The notes: generated by a model from the sequence alone, not told the origin. A stretch of DNA of 64,000 nucleotides from DATBVX01 sp035263105 (GCA_035263105.1 DATFRO010000048.1:10731-74730), one strand, 5' to 3'; shown: positions 16,984 to 26,150, counted from the stretch's first letter. Made by a program: numbers and translations.

Positions 16984-19062
16984 ATGCCAGGCCAGGTCCT
17001 TTCGCGGCGGGGCTTACGCTCCGGGCTAATCCTAGTTATTACGGTCGTTCTGTCGTCGTTGCTCGCCGGGTGCCCGTGGGACAACTCCGACGATGAGGGC
17101 GACGACGGCGGAGCTGCGATCACGGTCAGCGTCGTGCCCGCCAATCCGTCCGTGCAGACTGGCGCCACCCTGCAGTTCACGGCCACGGTGGCGAACAGCT
17201 CCAACACCAGCGTGACGTGGCAGGTCAACAACGTGACCGGCGGCGCGGCGGCGACGGGAACGATTAGCAACGCGGGACTCTTCACGGCGCCCGCAGCGGT
17301 GCCGAACCCGGCAACCGTCACGGTGAAGGCGATTTCCGCTGCGGACGCAGCGGCGACCTCCTCAGTCACCGTCACGATCACGAGCCCCGCAGCGGTGAGC
17401 GTAGACGTGCAGCCGCCGACCGCTAACGTGCAGGTGGGACACACACAGCAGTTCACGGCCACCGTTGCGAATGCCGCCAACACGGCGGTTACGTGGGCGC
17501 TCACGGGGGCCGGGTGCGCGGGAGCCACGTGCGGCACCGTCAGCGCAAGCGGCAACTACACCGCTCCAGCGGCCGTGCCCAATCCGGCAACCGTAACCGT
17601 AACCGCGACATCCGCTGCGGACCCGACGAAGTCGGATACCGCCTTGGTTACCGTCGTCGCGGCTCCGGCAAGCAATCCGCTGGGCTTGCTCAACGGACGC
17701 TATGTCCTCACCACCATGGACCAGGAGCGCAACGGTTTCGTCACCGGCACGCTGGACTTCAATGGGACCGGCCAGGTCACCGGCGGAACCGTGGATCTCA
17801 ATATTCCCGAAGCGACCGCCCAGACCACCATCAGCGGCGGCACCTACACGATCGCCGCCGACGGACGCGGCAAGGTCGCCTTGAATGTAACCGGAGTCGG
17901 CGCGGTGCACTTCGCGTTCGTCGTGGTGACTGCCGACCTCGCTCGCATCATCTATTTCGAGCCGACCAGCTCGGGTGATCTCTTCGGTACCCTCGAGCGG
18001 CAGACTTCCACGTCGACTCCGACCGGCAAGTACGTCTTCCGTCTCGAGGGAACCGGCCTGACCGGCCGGCGCGGCTACGTGGGTCTGCTGGACTTCGGTG
18101 CGAGCACGTCGGCGCTCGACTTCACCGAGCCCGTCCCCACCGGCTTTCCGAATGGGTACGGCACCACGCAAGTGTTCACGGCGTCTGTGGCGTTGGGAGC
18201 GGCTGATGCAAAGGGGCGGGGCACGCTCACGATCGACAGCACGGAAACCGGAACCATGCTGTTCGCGTACTGGGTGATCAATGCAACGCGGCTCGCCATC
18301 ATTCCGGCCGATCCGGTCGCGCCGATCATCAACGGCGATGCAGGCGCGAAGCCCGCCTCCGGCGGTGTTGCCGAGAAGCAGGGCGCGATCGGCGGCGCCG
18401 GCAATGTTGCCGCCGGCAACTATGTCTACACCGCAATGGGTGCGGACTTCGTCGGCGTGTTCGTCAAGGGCGGACGGATCGCCTCGACGGGCGCGGCCAG
18501 CTCCCCGGCTGTGTCCGATGAGACCGGCGATGCTCACGGACAGGCGCTGGGTGTCGCGAGCAGCTGCGACACCACCGTCAGCGCGGCGGGCCGCTCGGAC
18601 ATGTTCTGCATTCCCGGCAGCTATGGACTGCGCACCTTCTTCATCGATGGCAATCGCGCATTCACGCTCGTGTACGGCAACGATCGGTTCGGAGTCGGTG
18701 AGCTCTACAAGCAGTCCGCGGCGAGCTTCACCGGCGCAGACGTCGCCGGCAACTATTCGTTGCTGGCATTCGGCGATGAAACTGCCAACAACGTCACCGG
18801 TGCGGTTGCCCTCACGGACACTGGCGGAATATCAGGCACCGAAGACACCGCCGAAGACGGTGAGACGGAACCGGATGTGTCTCTGACCGGCTCCTATACG
18901 TTGAACGCCAATGGAACGGCCGACAGCACGGTCACCGCCGGCGGCATCACGAACCAGCATCGAACCTGGATCGTGTCGCCCGCGCGGATCATCGGCTTCA
19001 CGATCAACGACTCCGACAAGGAGAGCCTGATACTCGATCGGCAGGACCTCACGGTTCCGTAG
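16984..19062 (+). CDS. Large lipoprotein with bacterial Ig-like repeats
   Basis: 692 residues. The signal ends in lipobox L-A-G-C (acylated Cys about 30), followed by an acidic linker. Two tandem Ig-like (BIG2-type) repeats span about 45-125 and 132-215, each with the pattern GxTxQFTATVAN, VTW and PNPATVTV. The remaining 470 residues are beta-rich repeats with motifs such as GKYVFRLEG, GNYVYTAMG and GNYSLLAFG, about four copies of a roughly 120-residue unit. GGGGAGA lies 7 bases before ATG 16984. Such proteins are surface or periplasmic binding lipoproteins; the ligand is unknown. A hairpin terminator follows the stop. Confidence 0.8.
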   Translation: MPGQVLSRRGLRSGLILVITVVLSSLLAGCPWDNSDDEGDDGGAAITVSVVPANPSVQTGATLQFTATVANSSNTSVTWQVNNVTGGAAATGTISNAGLFTAPAAVPNPATVTVKAISAADAAATSSVTVTITSPAAVSVDVQPPTANVQVGHTQQFTATVANAANTAVTWALTGAGCAGATCGTVSASGNYTAPAAVPNPATVTVTATSAADPTKSDTALVTVVAAPASNPLGLLNGRYVLTTMDQERNGFVTGTLDFNGTGQVTGGTVDLNIPEATAQTTISGGTYTIAADGRGKVALNVTGVGAVHFAFVVVTADLARIIYFEPTSSGDLFGTLERQTSTSTPTGKYVFRLEGTGLTGRRGYVGLLDFGASTSALDFTEPVPTGFPNGYGTTQVFTASVALGAADAKGRGTLTIDSTETGTMLFAYWVINATRLAIIPADPVAPIINGDAGAKPASGGVAEKQGAIGGAGNVAAGNYVYTAMGADFVGVFVKGGRIASTGAASSPAVSDETGDAHGQALGVASSCDTTVSAAGRSDMFCIPGSYGLRTFFIDGNRAFTLVYGNDRFGVGELYKQSAASFTGADVAGNYSLLAFGDETANNVTGAVALTDTGGISGTEDTAEDGETEPDVSLTGSYTLNANGTADSTVTAGGITNQHRTWIVSPARIIGFTINDSDKESLILDRQDLTVP

Positions 19063-19087
19063 AGCCTGATCGCGTAACGAGCGACGA

Positions 19088-19119
19088 GGGCCGGCCGGCT
19101 GAGCGGTCGGCCCTTTCTT
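19088..19119 (+). terminator. Rho-independent terminator after the Ig-like lipoprotein
   Basis: GGGCCGGCCG pairs with CGGTCGGCCC (one G-U pair) across a six-base loop and is followed by TTTCTT. It lies 26 bases after the stop at 19062. Confidence 0.7.
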
Positions 19120-19346
19120 GTTTGCGGCCGCGCCGCGAACCCCGACGTCCGATCCCGTTCCCGGGATGTTGGCGCTGGTACGGATCCCGGACACGGGACG
19201 TCCGCGGACATTCGCAGCGGACACCTTGATCGCGCGACCGCCGGAAAAACAGCCAGTTAGCGCAGTGCTGGAGGCTGGCACGCGCCGTGCTTAGTAGAGA
19301 GCGACGACGAATCTGGACGCTCTCAACGCAGCACGAGGTCGCAACC

Positions 19347-19700
19347 ATGACGCACTCAACCCTGATCTCCCTGGGCCGCCGCACCCTTCAGATCGCGACG
19401 CTCTCTCTTATCGCTGCTGCGCCGCTCGCCTTCGGCGGCGAACCTGTGACGTCCGATCGCACGGATCAGCTGATCGGCCAGATGGTGGTCAGCGCAACCC
19501 ATGAGCGCGTGCTCATCGGCGATCTCGTGGTCAGCGCGCCGCGCGAGCAGGCGCTCATCGGTCATCTCGTGGTCAGCGCAGCCCGCCTCTCGCCCGCCAG
19601 CGTCACCTTTGCAAATTTGGGTGCGATGAGCGTGACCGCGCTCCGCGACACCTCGCTCGCCAGCAACGAGGCCTCGCAGGCGACTCAGGCCTCTCTGTAG
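19347..19700 (+). CDS. Small exported protein with TonB-box-like tandem repeats
   Basis: 117 residues from ATG 19347, with GAGG about 9 bases upstream. A signal peptide spans residues 1-31 (ending PLAFGG). The mature part contains three exact-length 14-residue repeats with cores LIGQMVVSA, LIGDLVVSA and LIGHLVVSA, and a degenerate fourth (NLGAMSVTA). In the DNA the three are 42-base units (19464-19589). The cores resemble the VVVSA/IVVTA TonB boxes of the receptors in this same window. I do not recognise the family. No neighbour is obviously cotranscribed; the cupin gene lies 59 bases downstream beyond a hairpin. Confidence 0.65.
   Translation: MTHSTLISLGRRTLQIATLSLIAAAPLAFGGEPVTSDRTDQLIGQMVVSATHERVLIGDLVVSAPREQALIGHLVVSAARLSPASVTFANLGAMSVTALRDTSLASNEASQATQASL
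19464..19589 (+). repeat. Three 42-base in-frame tandem repeats
   Basis: Units at 19464-19505, 19506-19547 and 19548-19589 each encode 14 residues with the core L-I-G-x-[ML]-V-V-S-A. GTGGTCAGCGC is identical in all three at the DNA level. Confidence 0.85.
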
Positions 19701-19709
19701 ACTGTCGGT

Positions 19710-19729
19710 CCGCCTGAGCGATCAGGCGG
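19710..19729. terminator. CCGCCTGA-GCGA-TCAGGCGG hairpin
   Basis: A perfect eight-base stem with a four-base loop lies ten bases after the repeat-protein stop. No U-run follows, so it may be a weak terminator or a transcript-end structure. Confidence 0.4.
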
Positions 19730-19759
19730 GCGACGCTCGTTCAGGCTTGAGGGCGAACC

Positions 19760-20140
19760 ATGGACACCGAGGCGACTCAATATCCCTACGCGACGCACCT
19801 GAACCTGCACTATGCACAGCTCGAGCGAGTGGACGTGCCCGCGCTCGTGGCTGCTTGCCGGGACCGCTGGTACAACCAGACGCTATGCCAGGTGAACGAT
19901 TCGGTGATTCGCCTGGGGGTGCTGCAGGGCGAGTATCACTGGCACAAGCACGACGCGGACGACGAGTTCTTCTTCGTGCTGGAGGGGAGCCTGTTCATCG
20001 ACCTCGAGGATCGGGTCGTCGAGCTCAAGCCATGGCAAGGCTTCACGGTGCCCAAGGGAATTCTGCACCGCACGCGCGCGCCCGAGCGCGTCGTGATCCT
20101 GATGGTGGAGAACGCTGGAATTATTCCGACCGGAGACTGA
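19760..20140 (+). CDS. Cupin-domain protein
   Basis: 126 residues, a single small cupin barrel. Both cupin motifs are intact: GEYHWHKHDADDEFFFVLEG gives the HxH and Glu ligands, and PKGILHRTRAP gives the second-motif His. A divalent metal (Fe, Mn or Ni) is therefore likely. There is no signal peptide. The gene lies 33 bases upstream of the periplasmic-binding-fold gene and probably shares its transcript. Substrate unknown; candidates include small aromatic or keto acids. Confidence 0.82.
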   Translation: MDTEATQYPYATHLNLHYAQLERVDVPALVAACRDRWYNQTLCQVNDSVIRLGVLQGEYHWHKHDADDEFFFVLEGSLFIDLEDRVVELKPWQGFTVPKGILHRTRAPERVVILMVENAGIIPTGD

Positions 20141-20173
20141 AGATCGCAGGCAGCGAGTGACACGGAGTTCCCG

Positions 20174-21046
20174 ATGGCGAAGTTCATCATCTCGCCGCAC
20201 ATGCGGCTGCACGAATGGGTGGCGGAGGAGAAGGGCTACTTCCGCGCCGAAGGGCTCGATTACGAGTTCCAGGCCGCGCTGCGCTCACAAGAGGCCAAGG
20301 ACCACGACCTCGGCGATCGCGTCGGCGCGTACCAGACCTTTGAGCGTGGCCGCACTTGCGACGTGAGCAGCGCATGCCACTGGACCGTGAACATTGCCGC
20401 CGCGGCAGGTCACGGCCGGATTTACGTGGACGCTTATTCGGTGGCGCCGTGCGCGATCTTCGTGGCCCGGGAGTCAGGGATCGAGCGTCCCGAGGATCTC
20501 GCCGGCGTGCCGATCTCCGTCGGCTACCAGTCGGGCAGCCATTACTCGACGATCGAGGCGCTCGATCAGTTCCTCGAGCCGGGCCAGATCTCGCTCTCGT
20601 TCGCCGAGGGCCTGCTCTTCAGCCGCATGGAGCAGCTCATCGAAGGACGAGTGCCCGCCGTCAACGTGTTCTCAGGTCCCTACTACTTTCTCGAGCAGCT
20701 GGGTTTCCGCAAGGTGCTGGATACGAGTTTCATGATGGCGGCGATGGTCAGCGAGCGCGTAGGCCCAGAGGACGTGCGCAAGTACTATGCCGCGCTCCGG
20801 CGCGCGCAAGCGGACATCGACCTGCACCCGCACCGCTACACTCATCACTACAAGAAAGAGTTCCCGCAGCGCTATCACGCATCGATGGATACGCGTCTCT
20901 TCGGGCCGGGCGAGCGCATCGTTTTCGAGCCTTACACGCGCGCGATCTACGAAGATACGCAGCGGTGGATCATGGAGCGCGGCATCTTCCCGGAAGGCAA
21001 CCCGATCATCAGGGATTTCGACCGGGCCACCACTGGCGCTACTTGA
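20174..21046 (+). CDS. Periplasmic-binding-fold (NMT1/THI5-like) protein without signal peptide
   Basis: 290 residues with the type II periplasmic-binding-protein fold of the NMT1/SsuA/THI5 group. PEDLAGVPISVGYQSGSHYSTIEAL (about 99-123) is the domain-typical segment. Unlike transporter components it has no signal peptide, and no permease or ATPase gene is near. It may therefore be a cytoplasmic enzyme on this fold, as in 4,5-dihydroxyphthalate decarboxylase, DszB-type desulfinase or THI5. Two cysteines in GRTCDVSSACHW (about 59-70) are of interest. It is coupled to the cupin gene, and its end overlaps the convergent dipeptidase gene by eight bases. Confidence 0.7.
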   Translation: MAKFIISPHMRLHEWVAEEKGYFRAEGLDYEFQAALRSQEAKDHDLGDRVGAYQTFERGRTCDVSSACHWTVNIAAAAGHGRIYVDAYSVAPCAIFVARESGIERPEDLAGVPISVGYQSGSHYSTIEALDQFLEPGQISLSFAEGLLFSRMEQLIEGRVPAVNVFSGPYYFLEQLGFRKVLDTSFMMAAMVSERVGPEDVRKYYAALRRAQADIDLHPHRYTHHYKKEFPQRYHASMDTRLFGPGERIVFEPYTRAIYEDTQRWIMERGIFPEGNPIIRDFDRATTGAT

Positions 21047-22340
21047 CCTTGTCCTCGGTGATCAGCGGCGCCTCGGCGTGCTCGAGGTCCGCCGCGACCC
21101 GTTCCATCTGGCGCATCGCGCGCAGGTGATTGCGGCCCGCGATCTTCAGCACGTCCTCATCGGAATAGCGGCGGCGTAACAGCTCGGCGAACAGGTACGG
21201 ATAGCGCGTGACGTTGCCGAGGCCGGTCGTCATGTCGCTCTCCTCGGCGTGGTAGAAGTCGGCGCCGATGCCGATGTGATCGATGCCGGCAACCTTGCGG
21301 ATGTGGTCGATGTGATCGGCGACATCGGCAATATCGGCGCGTGCGGGCCCGGCCGTCTTTTCCCAATCGGCAATCGCCTTGTCGATGACAGCCTGGTCCG
21401 CGAGCCGTCCGCGCAAATCCCGCAAGGCAGCCGCGCGCTTGTCTTCCCACGCCTGGCCCTCCGGTGACACGTACGGACGAATGAAGTTGACATGCACGAC
21501 GCCGCCGTTGTCGCGAACCAGTCGCAGCACATCGTCGGGCACGTTGCGCGGGTGCGGATTGATGGCATAGGCATCGGAGTGAGAGAAAATCACCGGCGCA
21601 CGCGTCGTGTGCAGCGCATCGCGCATGGTGTCTGCGCTCACGTGCGACAGGTCCACGAACATGCCGAGCCGGTTCATCTCGCGCACGAGTTGTTTGCCGA
21701 GAGTGGTCAGGCCGTAGTGCTCGGGGCGATCGGTTGCGGCATCGGCCCAGTCGATGTTGTCCCAATGGGTGAGCGTCATGTAGCGCGCGCCGAGCTCGTG
21801 GAAGACCCGCAGCGCCGCGGGCGAGTTCTCGATCATGTGTCCGCCTTCCACACCCATGAGGCAGGCGATCTTGCCGGCAGCGCGAATGCGCTCGATGTCG
21901 TCGGCGCTGCGCGCCTGTTCGAACCCCACGGTACCGCGGATGAAACGCAACGCGACGTCGAACTCGCGCAACGCCTCGTGCAGGGACACGTGGGTCTTCT
22001 GCGTCGCCGACTCCACGAAGACAGACCAATACTGGGCGCCGACGCCTCCTTCGCGAAGCGCCGGAACGTCGGCGCACAACGTCGGTTGGCGCACCGTGAG
22101 ATCGAAGCGGGTGAGGTCTCCCGCGCTCAACTCGAGGAACATCGTCGGCAGGTCGTTGTGAGTATCGATCAGGGGCGCCTGCTCGAGGAGCGAGCGCGCA
22201 CGGGCGAGAAGCGCCGGATCGACCGCGGCAGGAGCAGCGCCGTTCGTCGCGGCTTTCGTCAAGGCCAACGCCGGGGCTAGCTGGATCAGCGTCGACGCGC
22301 CCAGTGCTGACTGGGCCAGAAATGTACGGCGAGTGATCAA
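21039..22340 (-). CDS. Membrane dipeptidase, peptidase family M19
   Basis: 433 residues. An N-terminal Tat-type signal (TRRTFLAQSALGAS) suggests export to the periplasm. The M19 renal-dipeptidase zinc site is visible: HND at about residue 60, the bridging Glu in GVEGGHM, and histidines in FVDLSHVS and FSHSDAYA. The family cleaves dipeptides, including some D-amino-acid ones. The gene is divergent from the MFS transporter, with 78 bases between. The 3' end overlaps the upstream-facing binding-fold gene by eight bases. Confidence 0.9.
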   Translation of the reverse strand: MITRRTFLAQSALGASTLIQLAPALALTKAATNGAAPAAVDPALLARARSLLEQAPLIDTHNDLPTMFLELSAGDLTRFDLTVRQPTLCADVPALREGGVGAQYWSVFVESATQKTHVSLHEALREFDVALRFIRGTVGFEQARSADDIERIRAAGKIACLMGVEGGHMIENSPAALRVFHELGARYMTLTHWDNIDWADAATDRPEHYGLTTLGKQLVREMNRLGMFVDLSHVSADTMRDALHTTRAPVIFSHSDAYAINPHPRNVPDDVLRLVRDNGGVVHVNFIRPYVSPEGQAWEDKRAAALRDLRGRLADQAVIDKAIADWEKTAGPARADIADVADHIDHIRKVAGIDHIGIGADFYHAEESDMTTGLGNVTRYPYLFAELLRRRYSDEDVLKIAGRNHLRAMRQMERVAADLEHAEAPLITEDKVK

Positions 22341-22418
22341 TCCCGTCTCCCCTGGTTTCGCAAGCGCGGTAGCTTAGCCGATTCGGAACGAATGGTTCGC
22401 GCCGCGACCTAACCGCGA

Positions 22419-23867
22419 GTGGACGCCGTCACGGAAGACGTATTCGTCACCAACGTGCCCGCACGGCTCGATCGGCTGCCCTGGGGCCGGTTCCACTGGC
22501 TCGTCGTATCGGCGCTCGGTATCACCTGGGTCCTCGACGGCCTCGAGGTGACGCTGGTCGGCTCGCTCGCCGCGGTAATCAAGCATCCGGACGCGCTTGC
22601 GCTCACGGACTCGCAAGTCGGTCTCACCGGCGCCGCCTATATCGCTGGCGCCGTGTGCGGCGCCTTGTTCTTCGGTTGGCTCACGGACCGCCTCGGTCGC
22701 AAGCGCCTGTTCACGGTGACGGTCGCCGTCTATCTGGTCGCGACCATCCTGAGCGGCTTCTCGTGGGACTTCTGGTCGTTCGCGTTCTTCCGCTTCGTCA
22801 CCGGCGCCGGCATCGGCGGCGAATACTCGGCCATCAATTCCGCGATCCAGGAGTTGATCCCGGCCCGCTACCGCGGCGCGACCGACCTCATCATCAACGG
22901 CAGCTTCTGGGTGGGCGGCGTGCTCGGGGCACTCGGCTCGATCGTGGTGCTCGATCCCGCGATCTTTGCGATCGATGTCGGCTGGCGCCTTGCTTTCGTC
23001 ATCGGCGGCTCAATCGGCATCGTCATCATCTATGTGCGCCGCTTCATTCCCGAAAGCCCACGCTGGCTGATGACTCACGGCCGGCCGAGGGACGCCGAAC
23101 GCATCATCGAACGGATCGAAGCCGATGCCGCACGCCAGCACGGAATCAAGCTCGCGCCGGCGAGCGAACTGCCGACGATCCGGCTGCGCGGACGCCACTC
23201 GACACCGCTGCTCGAAGTGGCCGCGAACCTGGTTCGCATCTACCGGCGGCGCACGCTCGTCGGCCTGACGCTCATGACGAGCCAGGCCTTCTGCTACAAC
23301 GCGATTTTCTTCACCTACGCGCTGATCCTGACGAAGTTCTACGGCATCCCGGAAACCGGCGTCGGCTGGTACATCTTCCCGTTCGCTGCCGGCAACTTCC
23401 TGGGTCCGCTGCTCCTCGGACGCTTTTTCGATTCGCTCGGCCGGCGCCGCATGATCGCCGGCACCTATGGTCTCGCCGGTGCATTGCTCGCCGTCACGGG
23501 ATTTCTGTTTCAGCTCGATGCGCTCACTGCTGCAGGCCAGACCGTGGCGTGGATGATCGTGTTCTTCTTTGCTTCGGCGGCGGCGAGCTCCGCCTACCTG
23601 ACCGTGGGCGAGACATTCCCGCTCGAAATGCGCGCGTTGAGCATCGCGGTCTTCTACGCTCTCGGTACGGCACTCGGAGGCCTGATCGGACCGGCGCTTT
23701 TCGGCGTCCTGATCGAATCCGGCGACCGCACCTCGATCATGTGGGGATATTTTCTCGGTGGCGGCCTGATGATGCTCGCGGCCGTCGTGCAGGCGATCTG
23801 GGGCGTGAGCGCTGCGCGCCTGCCGCTCGAGAGCGTCGCAACGCCGCTTTCGCACGTTCCACCCTGA
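22419..23867 (+). CDS. MFS transporter
   Basis: 482 residues and 12 predicted membrane segments. It has the MFS signature between helices 2 and 3 (GWLTDRLGRKRLF) and the sugar-porter/metabolite-symporter-type RFVTGAGIGGEYSAINSAIQEL. PESPRWL after helix 6 is the sugar-porter-type signature. The starting codon is GTG 22419. The charged central loop (about 215-265) is typical. The substrate is not evident; aromatic acids or sugars are both seen in this group. It is divergent from the dipeptidase gene. Confidence 0.85.
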   Translation: MDAVTEDVFVTNVPARLDRLPWGRFHWLVVSALGITWVLDGLEVTLVGSLAAVIKHPDALALTDSQVGLTGAAYIAGAVCGALFFGWLTDRLGRKRLFTVTVAVYLVATILSGFSWDFWSFAFFRFVTGAGIGGEYSAINSAIQELIPARYRGATDLIINGSFWVGGVLGALGSIVVLDPAIFAIDVGWRLAFVIGGSIGIVIIYVRRFIPESPRWLMTHGRPRDAERIIERIEADAARQHGIKLAPASELPTIRLRGRHSTPLLEVAANLVRIYRRRTLVGLTLMTSQAFCYNAIFFTYALILTKFYGIPETGVGWYIFPFAAGNFLGPLLLGRFFDSLGRRRMIAGTYGLAGALLAVTGFLFQLDALTAAGQTVAWMIVFFFASAAASSAYLTVGETFPLEMRALSIAVFYALGTALGGLIGPALFGVLIESGDRTSIMWGYFLGGGLMMLAAVVQAIWGVSAARLPLESVATPLSHVPP

Positions 23868-23931
23868 GCTTGCGTTGTTATCCATCGCATGTCCGTACTA
23901 GAGTTGCGCGCGGACGAACGAAAACAACAAA

Positions 23932-25299
23932 GTGAACGCGCGGACCATCATGACAATCGCAGTAGCCGACGAGCGTCACGGAGCTCTCGAACACCCGAAG
24001 GGGCTGTACTACCTGGCCTGCACGGAAGTCTGGGAGCGCTTCTCGTATTACGGGATGACCTCGCTGCTCGTGCTGTACATGGTGGATCAGCTTTTTACGC
24101 CGGGGCACGCCGAACATGTCGCGGGTCTCGCCGGGTTTCGAACCGTGCTGGAGTCTGTCACCGGGCCACTCTCGCAACAGGCCTTTGCCTCGCAGATCTT
24201 TGGTCTCTATAGCGGCTTCGTGTACTTCACGCCGTTCATCGGCGGCGCGATTGCCGACCGCTGGATCGGACAACGCACGGCGGTCGTCATGGGCGCGCTG
24301 TTGATGGCAGCAGGCCAGATCGCAATGGTGTTGGATGCAACGTTCCTCGTGGCGCTGCTCCTGCTGGTCATCGGCTCGGGCCTCCTCAAGGGCAACATCG
24401 CGTCGCAGGTCGGTGGCCTGTACCCGGCCGACGCCGAGGCACGCCGTGCTCATGGCTTCGTGATCTTCAGTACCGGCATCAACATCGGAGCTGTCATCGG
24501 GCCACTGGCGTGCGGACTGCTGGCGCAGATCTACGGCTGGCACTATGGCTTCGCACTGGGCGCCGCCTTGATGCTGGTGGGCCTGGCGACGTATCTGCAT
24601 GGCTATCGCTTTCTGCCTGCACGGGTGGAGCGGACTCGCCACGCTGCGACCAAACTCACGCGCAGCGACTGGCGAATCATCTGCGCACTCCTGGCCGTCA
24701 TGCTGATTACCGTCTTCCAGTCGGTGTCGTACTACCAGGCGTACAACGTGAGGCCGGTGTGGATCGACGAGCATGTCGCCAGCAGTGTCGGCGGGTTTCA
24801 TATCCCTGTGCCCTGGTATCAGTCGATCGACGCCTTGTTCAGCATCATCGGCGTGCCGCTCCTGTTGTGGATCTGGCATCGCCAGGCGGCGCGTGGTGGC
24901 GAGCCCGACGATCTTGCGAAGATCAAGACGGGCGCCTGGTTGGCGGCTGCGAGCAACCTGATCCTGGTTGGCGCGATCCTGGGCGCTGGCGACAAGCAGG
25001 TCGGCGCAATCTGGCCCTTTCTGTCCTCGGTCGGGCTGGGAATCGCCTTTCTCTATTACTGGCCGACACTGCTCGCGTTGGTTTCCCGCGCTGCGCCTGT
25101 GGCTGTGAACGCAACCCTCATGGGATTCGCGTACGTGAGCCTGTTCGTATCGAACATCCTCGTCGGCTGGATCGGTGGTCTCTACGGAGCGATGAGCCCC
25201 GCGGCATTCTGGACGCTGCATGCAGCCATTGCTGCAGCTGGCGGCGTGAGCGTGTTGCTGTTCGGCACGCGGCTGCGCCGCGCGCTGCGCTCACATTGA
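23932..25299 (+). CDS. POT/PTR family proton-dependent peptide transporter
   Basis: 455 residues. The ExxERFxYY motif of the POT family is present as EVWERFSYYG near residue 32, and GGAIADRWIG and KGNIASQVGGLY are further signatures. The family imports di- and tripeptides by proton symport. A GTG at 23932 opens the frame and an ATG at 23950 is an alternative start; neither has a strong ribosome site. The exported M19 dipeptidase nearby, across one gene, is a plausible partner in peptide use. Exonuclease III follows with 17 bases between. Confidence 0.9.
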   Translation: MNARTIMTIAVADERHGALEHPKGLYYLACTEVWERFSYYGMTSLLVLYMVDQLFTPGHAEHVAGLAGFRTVLESVTGPLSQQAFASQIFGLYSGFVYFTPFIGGAIADRWIGQRTAVVMGALLMAAGQIAMVLDATFLVALLLLVIGSGLLKGNIASQVGGLYPADAEARRAHGFVIFSTGINIGAVIGPLACGLLAQIYGWHYGFALGAALMLVGLATYLHGYRFLPARVERTRHAATKLTRSDWRIICALLAVMLITVFQSVSYYQAYNVRPVWIDEHVASSVGGFHIPVPWYQSIDALFSIIGVPLLLWIWHRQAARGGEPDDLAKIKTGAWLAAASNLILVGAILGAGDKQVGAIWPFLSSVGLGIAFLYYWPTLLALVSRAAPVAVNATLMGFAYVSLFVSNILVGWIGGLYGAMSPAAFWTLHAAIAAAGGVSVLLFGTRLRRALRSH

Positions 25300-25316
25300 T
25301 TCATGCGCCCGACGCC

Positions 25317-26087
25317 GTGAAGATCGCGACCTACAACGTCAACGGCATCGGCAGCCGGCTGCCGCGGCTGCTCGAGTGGCTGGAGAAGGAGTCTCCGGAC
25401 GTCGCCTGCCTGCAGGAGCTCAAGGCGCCGAACGAGCGCTTCCCCGCGATGGCATTGCAGGCCGCGGGCTACGAATCGGTGTGGCACGGACAAACGTCTT
25501 TCAACGGCGTCGCGATCCTGGCGAAGGGCACGGCGCCCGTCGAAGCGGGCCGCGGATTGCCCGGCGACCCCAACGACCTGCACAGCCGCTATCTCGAGGC
25601 GCGCGTCGATGGCGTCCTCATCGCCTGTCTCTACCTGCCCAACGGCAATCCGCAACCCGGGCCGAAGTTCGACTACAAGCTCGCCTGGCTCGAGCGGCTC
25701 ATCCAGCGTGCGCAAAGCTATGCCGCTGCTGAGGAGCCCAGCGTGCTCGCCGGCGATTTCAACGTGATCCCGACCGACTTCGACGTCTACAACCCGAAGT
25801 CCTTCAAGAACGATGCGCTCCTGCAACCCGAGACGCGCGCGGCGTTCGAGCGCCTGATGGCGCAGGGCTGGACGGACGCTATCCGCTCGCTCCATCCGGA
25901 GGAGCGCATCTACACCTTCTGGGATTTCTTTCGCAATCACTATGCACGCGATGCGGGCCTGCGCATCGATCACCTGCTGCTGAACGGCGCGCTCAAGCCA
26001 CGGCTGCGAGCGGCGGGCGTCGACAAGTGGGTGCGCGGACAACAGGGTGCGAGCGATCACGCGCCGACCTGGATCGTCATCGAGTAG
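25317..26087 (+). CDS. xth: Exodeoxyribonuclease III
   Basis: 256 residues from GTG 25317, the usual start for this family (VKIATYNVNGI). It is an AP endonuclease and 3'-5' exonuclease of the exonuclease-endonuclease-phosphatase fold. Hallmarks are the metal Glu in CLQELKA, the LAGDFNVIP segment, the catalytic Asp-Asn region, and the C-terminal RIDHLLLN and GASDHAPTW with the final active-site His. The frame runs open far upstream but that part is shadow of the POT gene. Confidence 0.93.
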   Translation: MKIATYNVNGIGSRLPRLLEWLEKESPDVACLQELKAPNERFPAMALQAAGYESVWHGQTSFNGVAILAKGTAPVEAGRGLPGDPNDLHSRYLEARVDGVLIACLYLPNGNPQPGPKFDYKLAWLERLIQRAQSYAAAEEPSVLAGDFNVIPTDFDVYNPKSFKNDALLQPETRAAFERLMAQGWTDAIRSLHPEERIYTFWDFFRNHYARDAGLRIDHLLLNGALKPRLRAAGVDKWVRGQQGASDHAPTWIVIE

Positions 26088-26150
26088 GCATGCAAAGTAG
26101 ATCGACGCCATGACCACGGACAATCCATCTCACTTCCTGGAACAGCTTGC

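Noticed and set aside
23878..25221. Open frame of 447 codons on the minus strand opposite the POT transporter
   Set aside because: Antisense shadow of a gene with clear POT motifs; it is rich in Arg, His and Gln and has no signal or domain.
24510..25316. Upstream extension of the exonuclease III frame
   Set aside because: It lies inside the POT gene; the family starts at VKIATYNVNG and no homologous extension is known to me.
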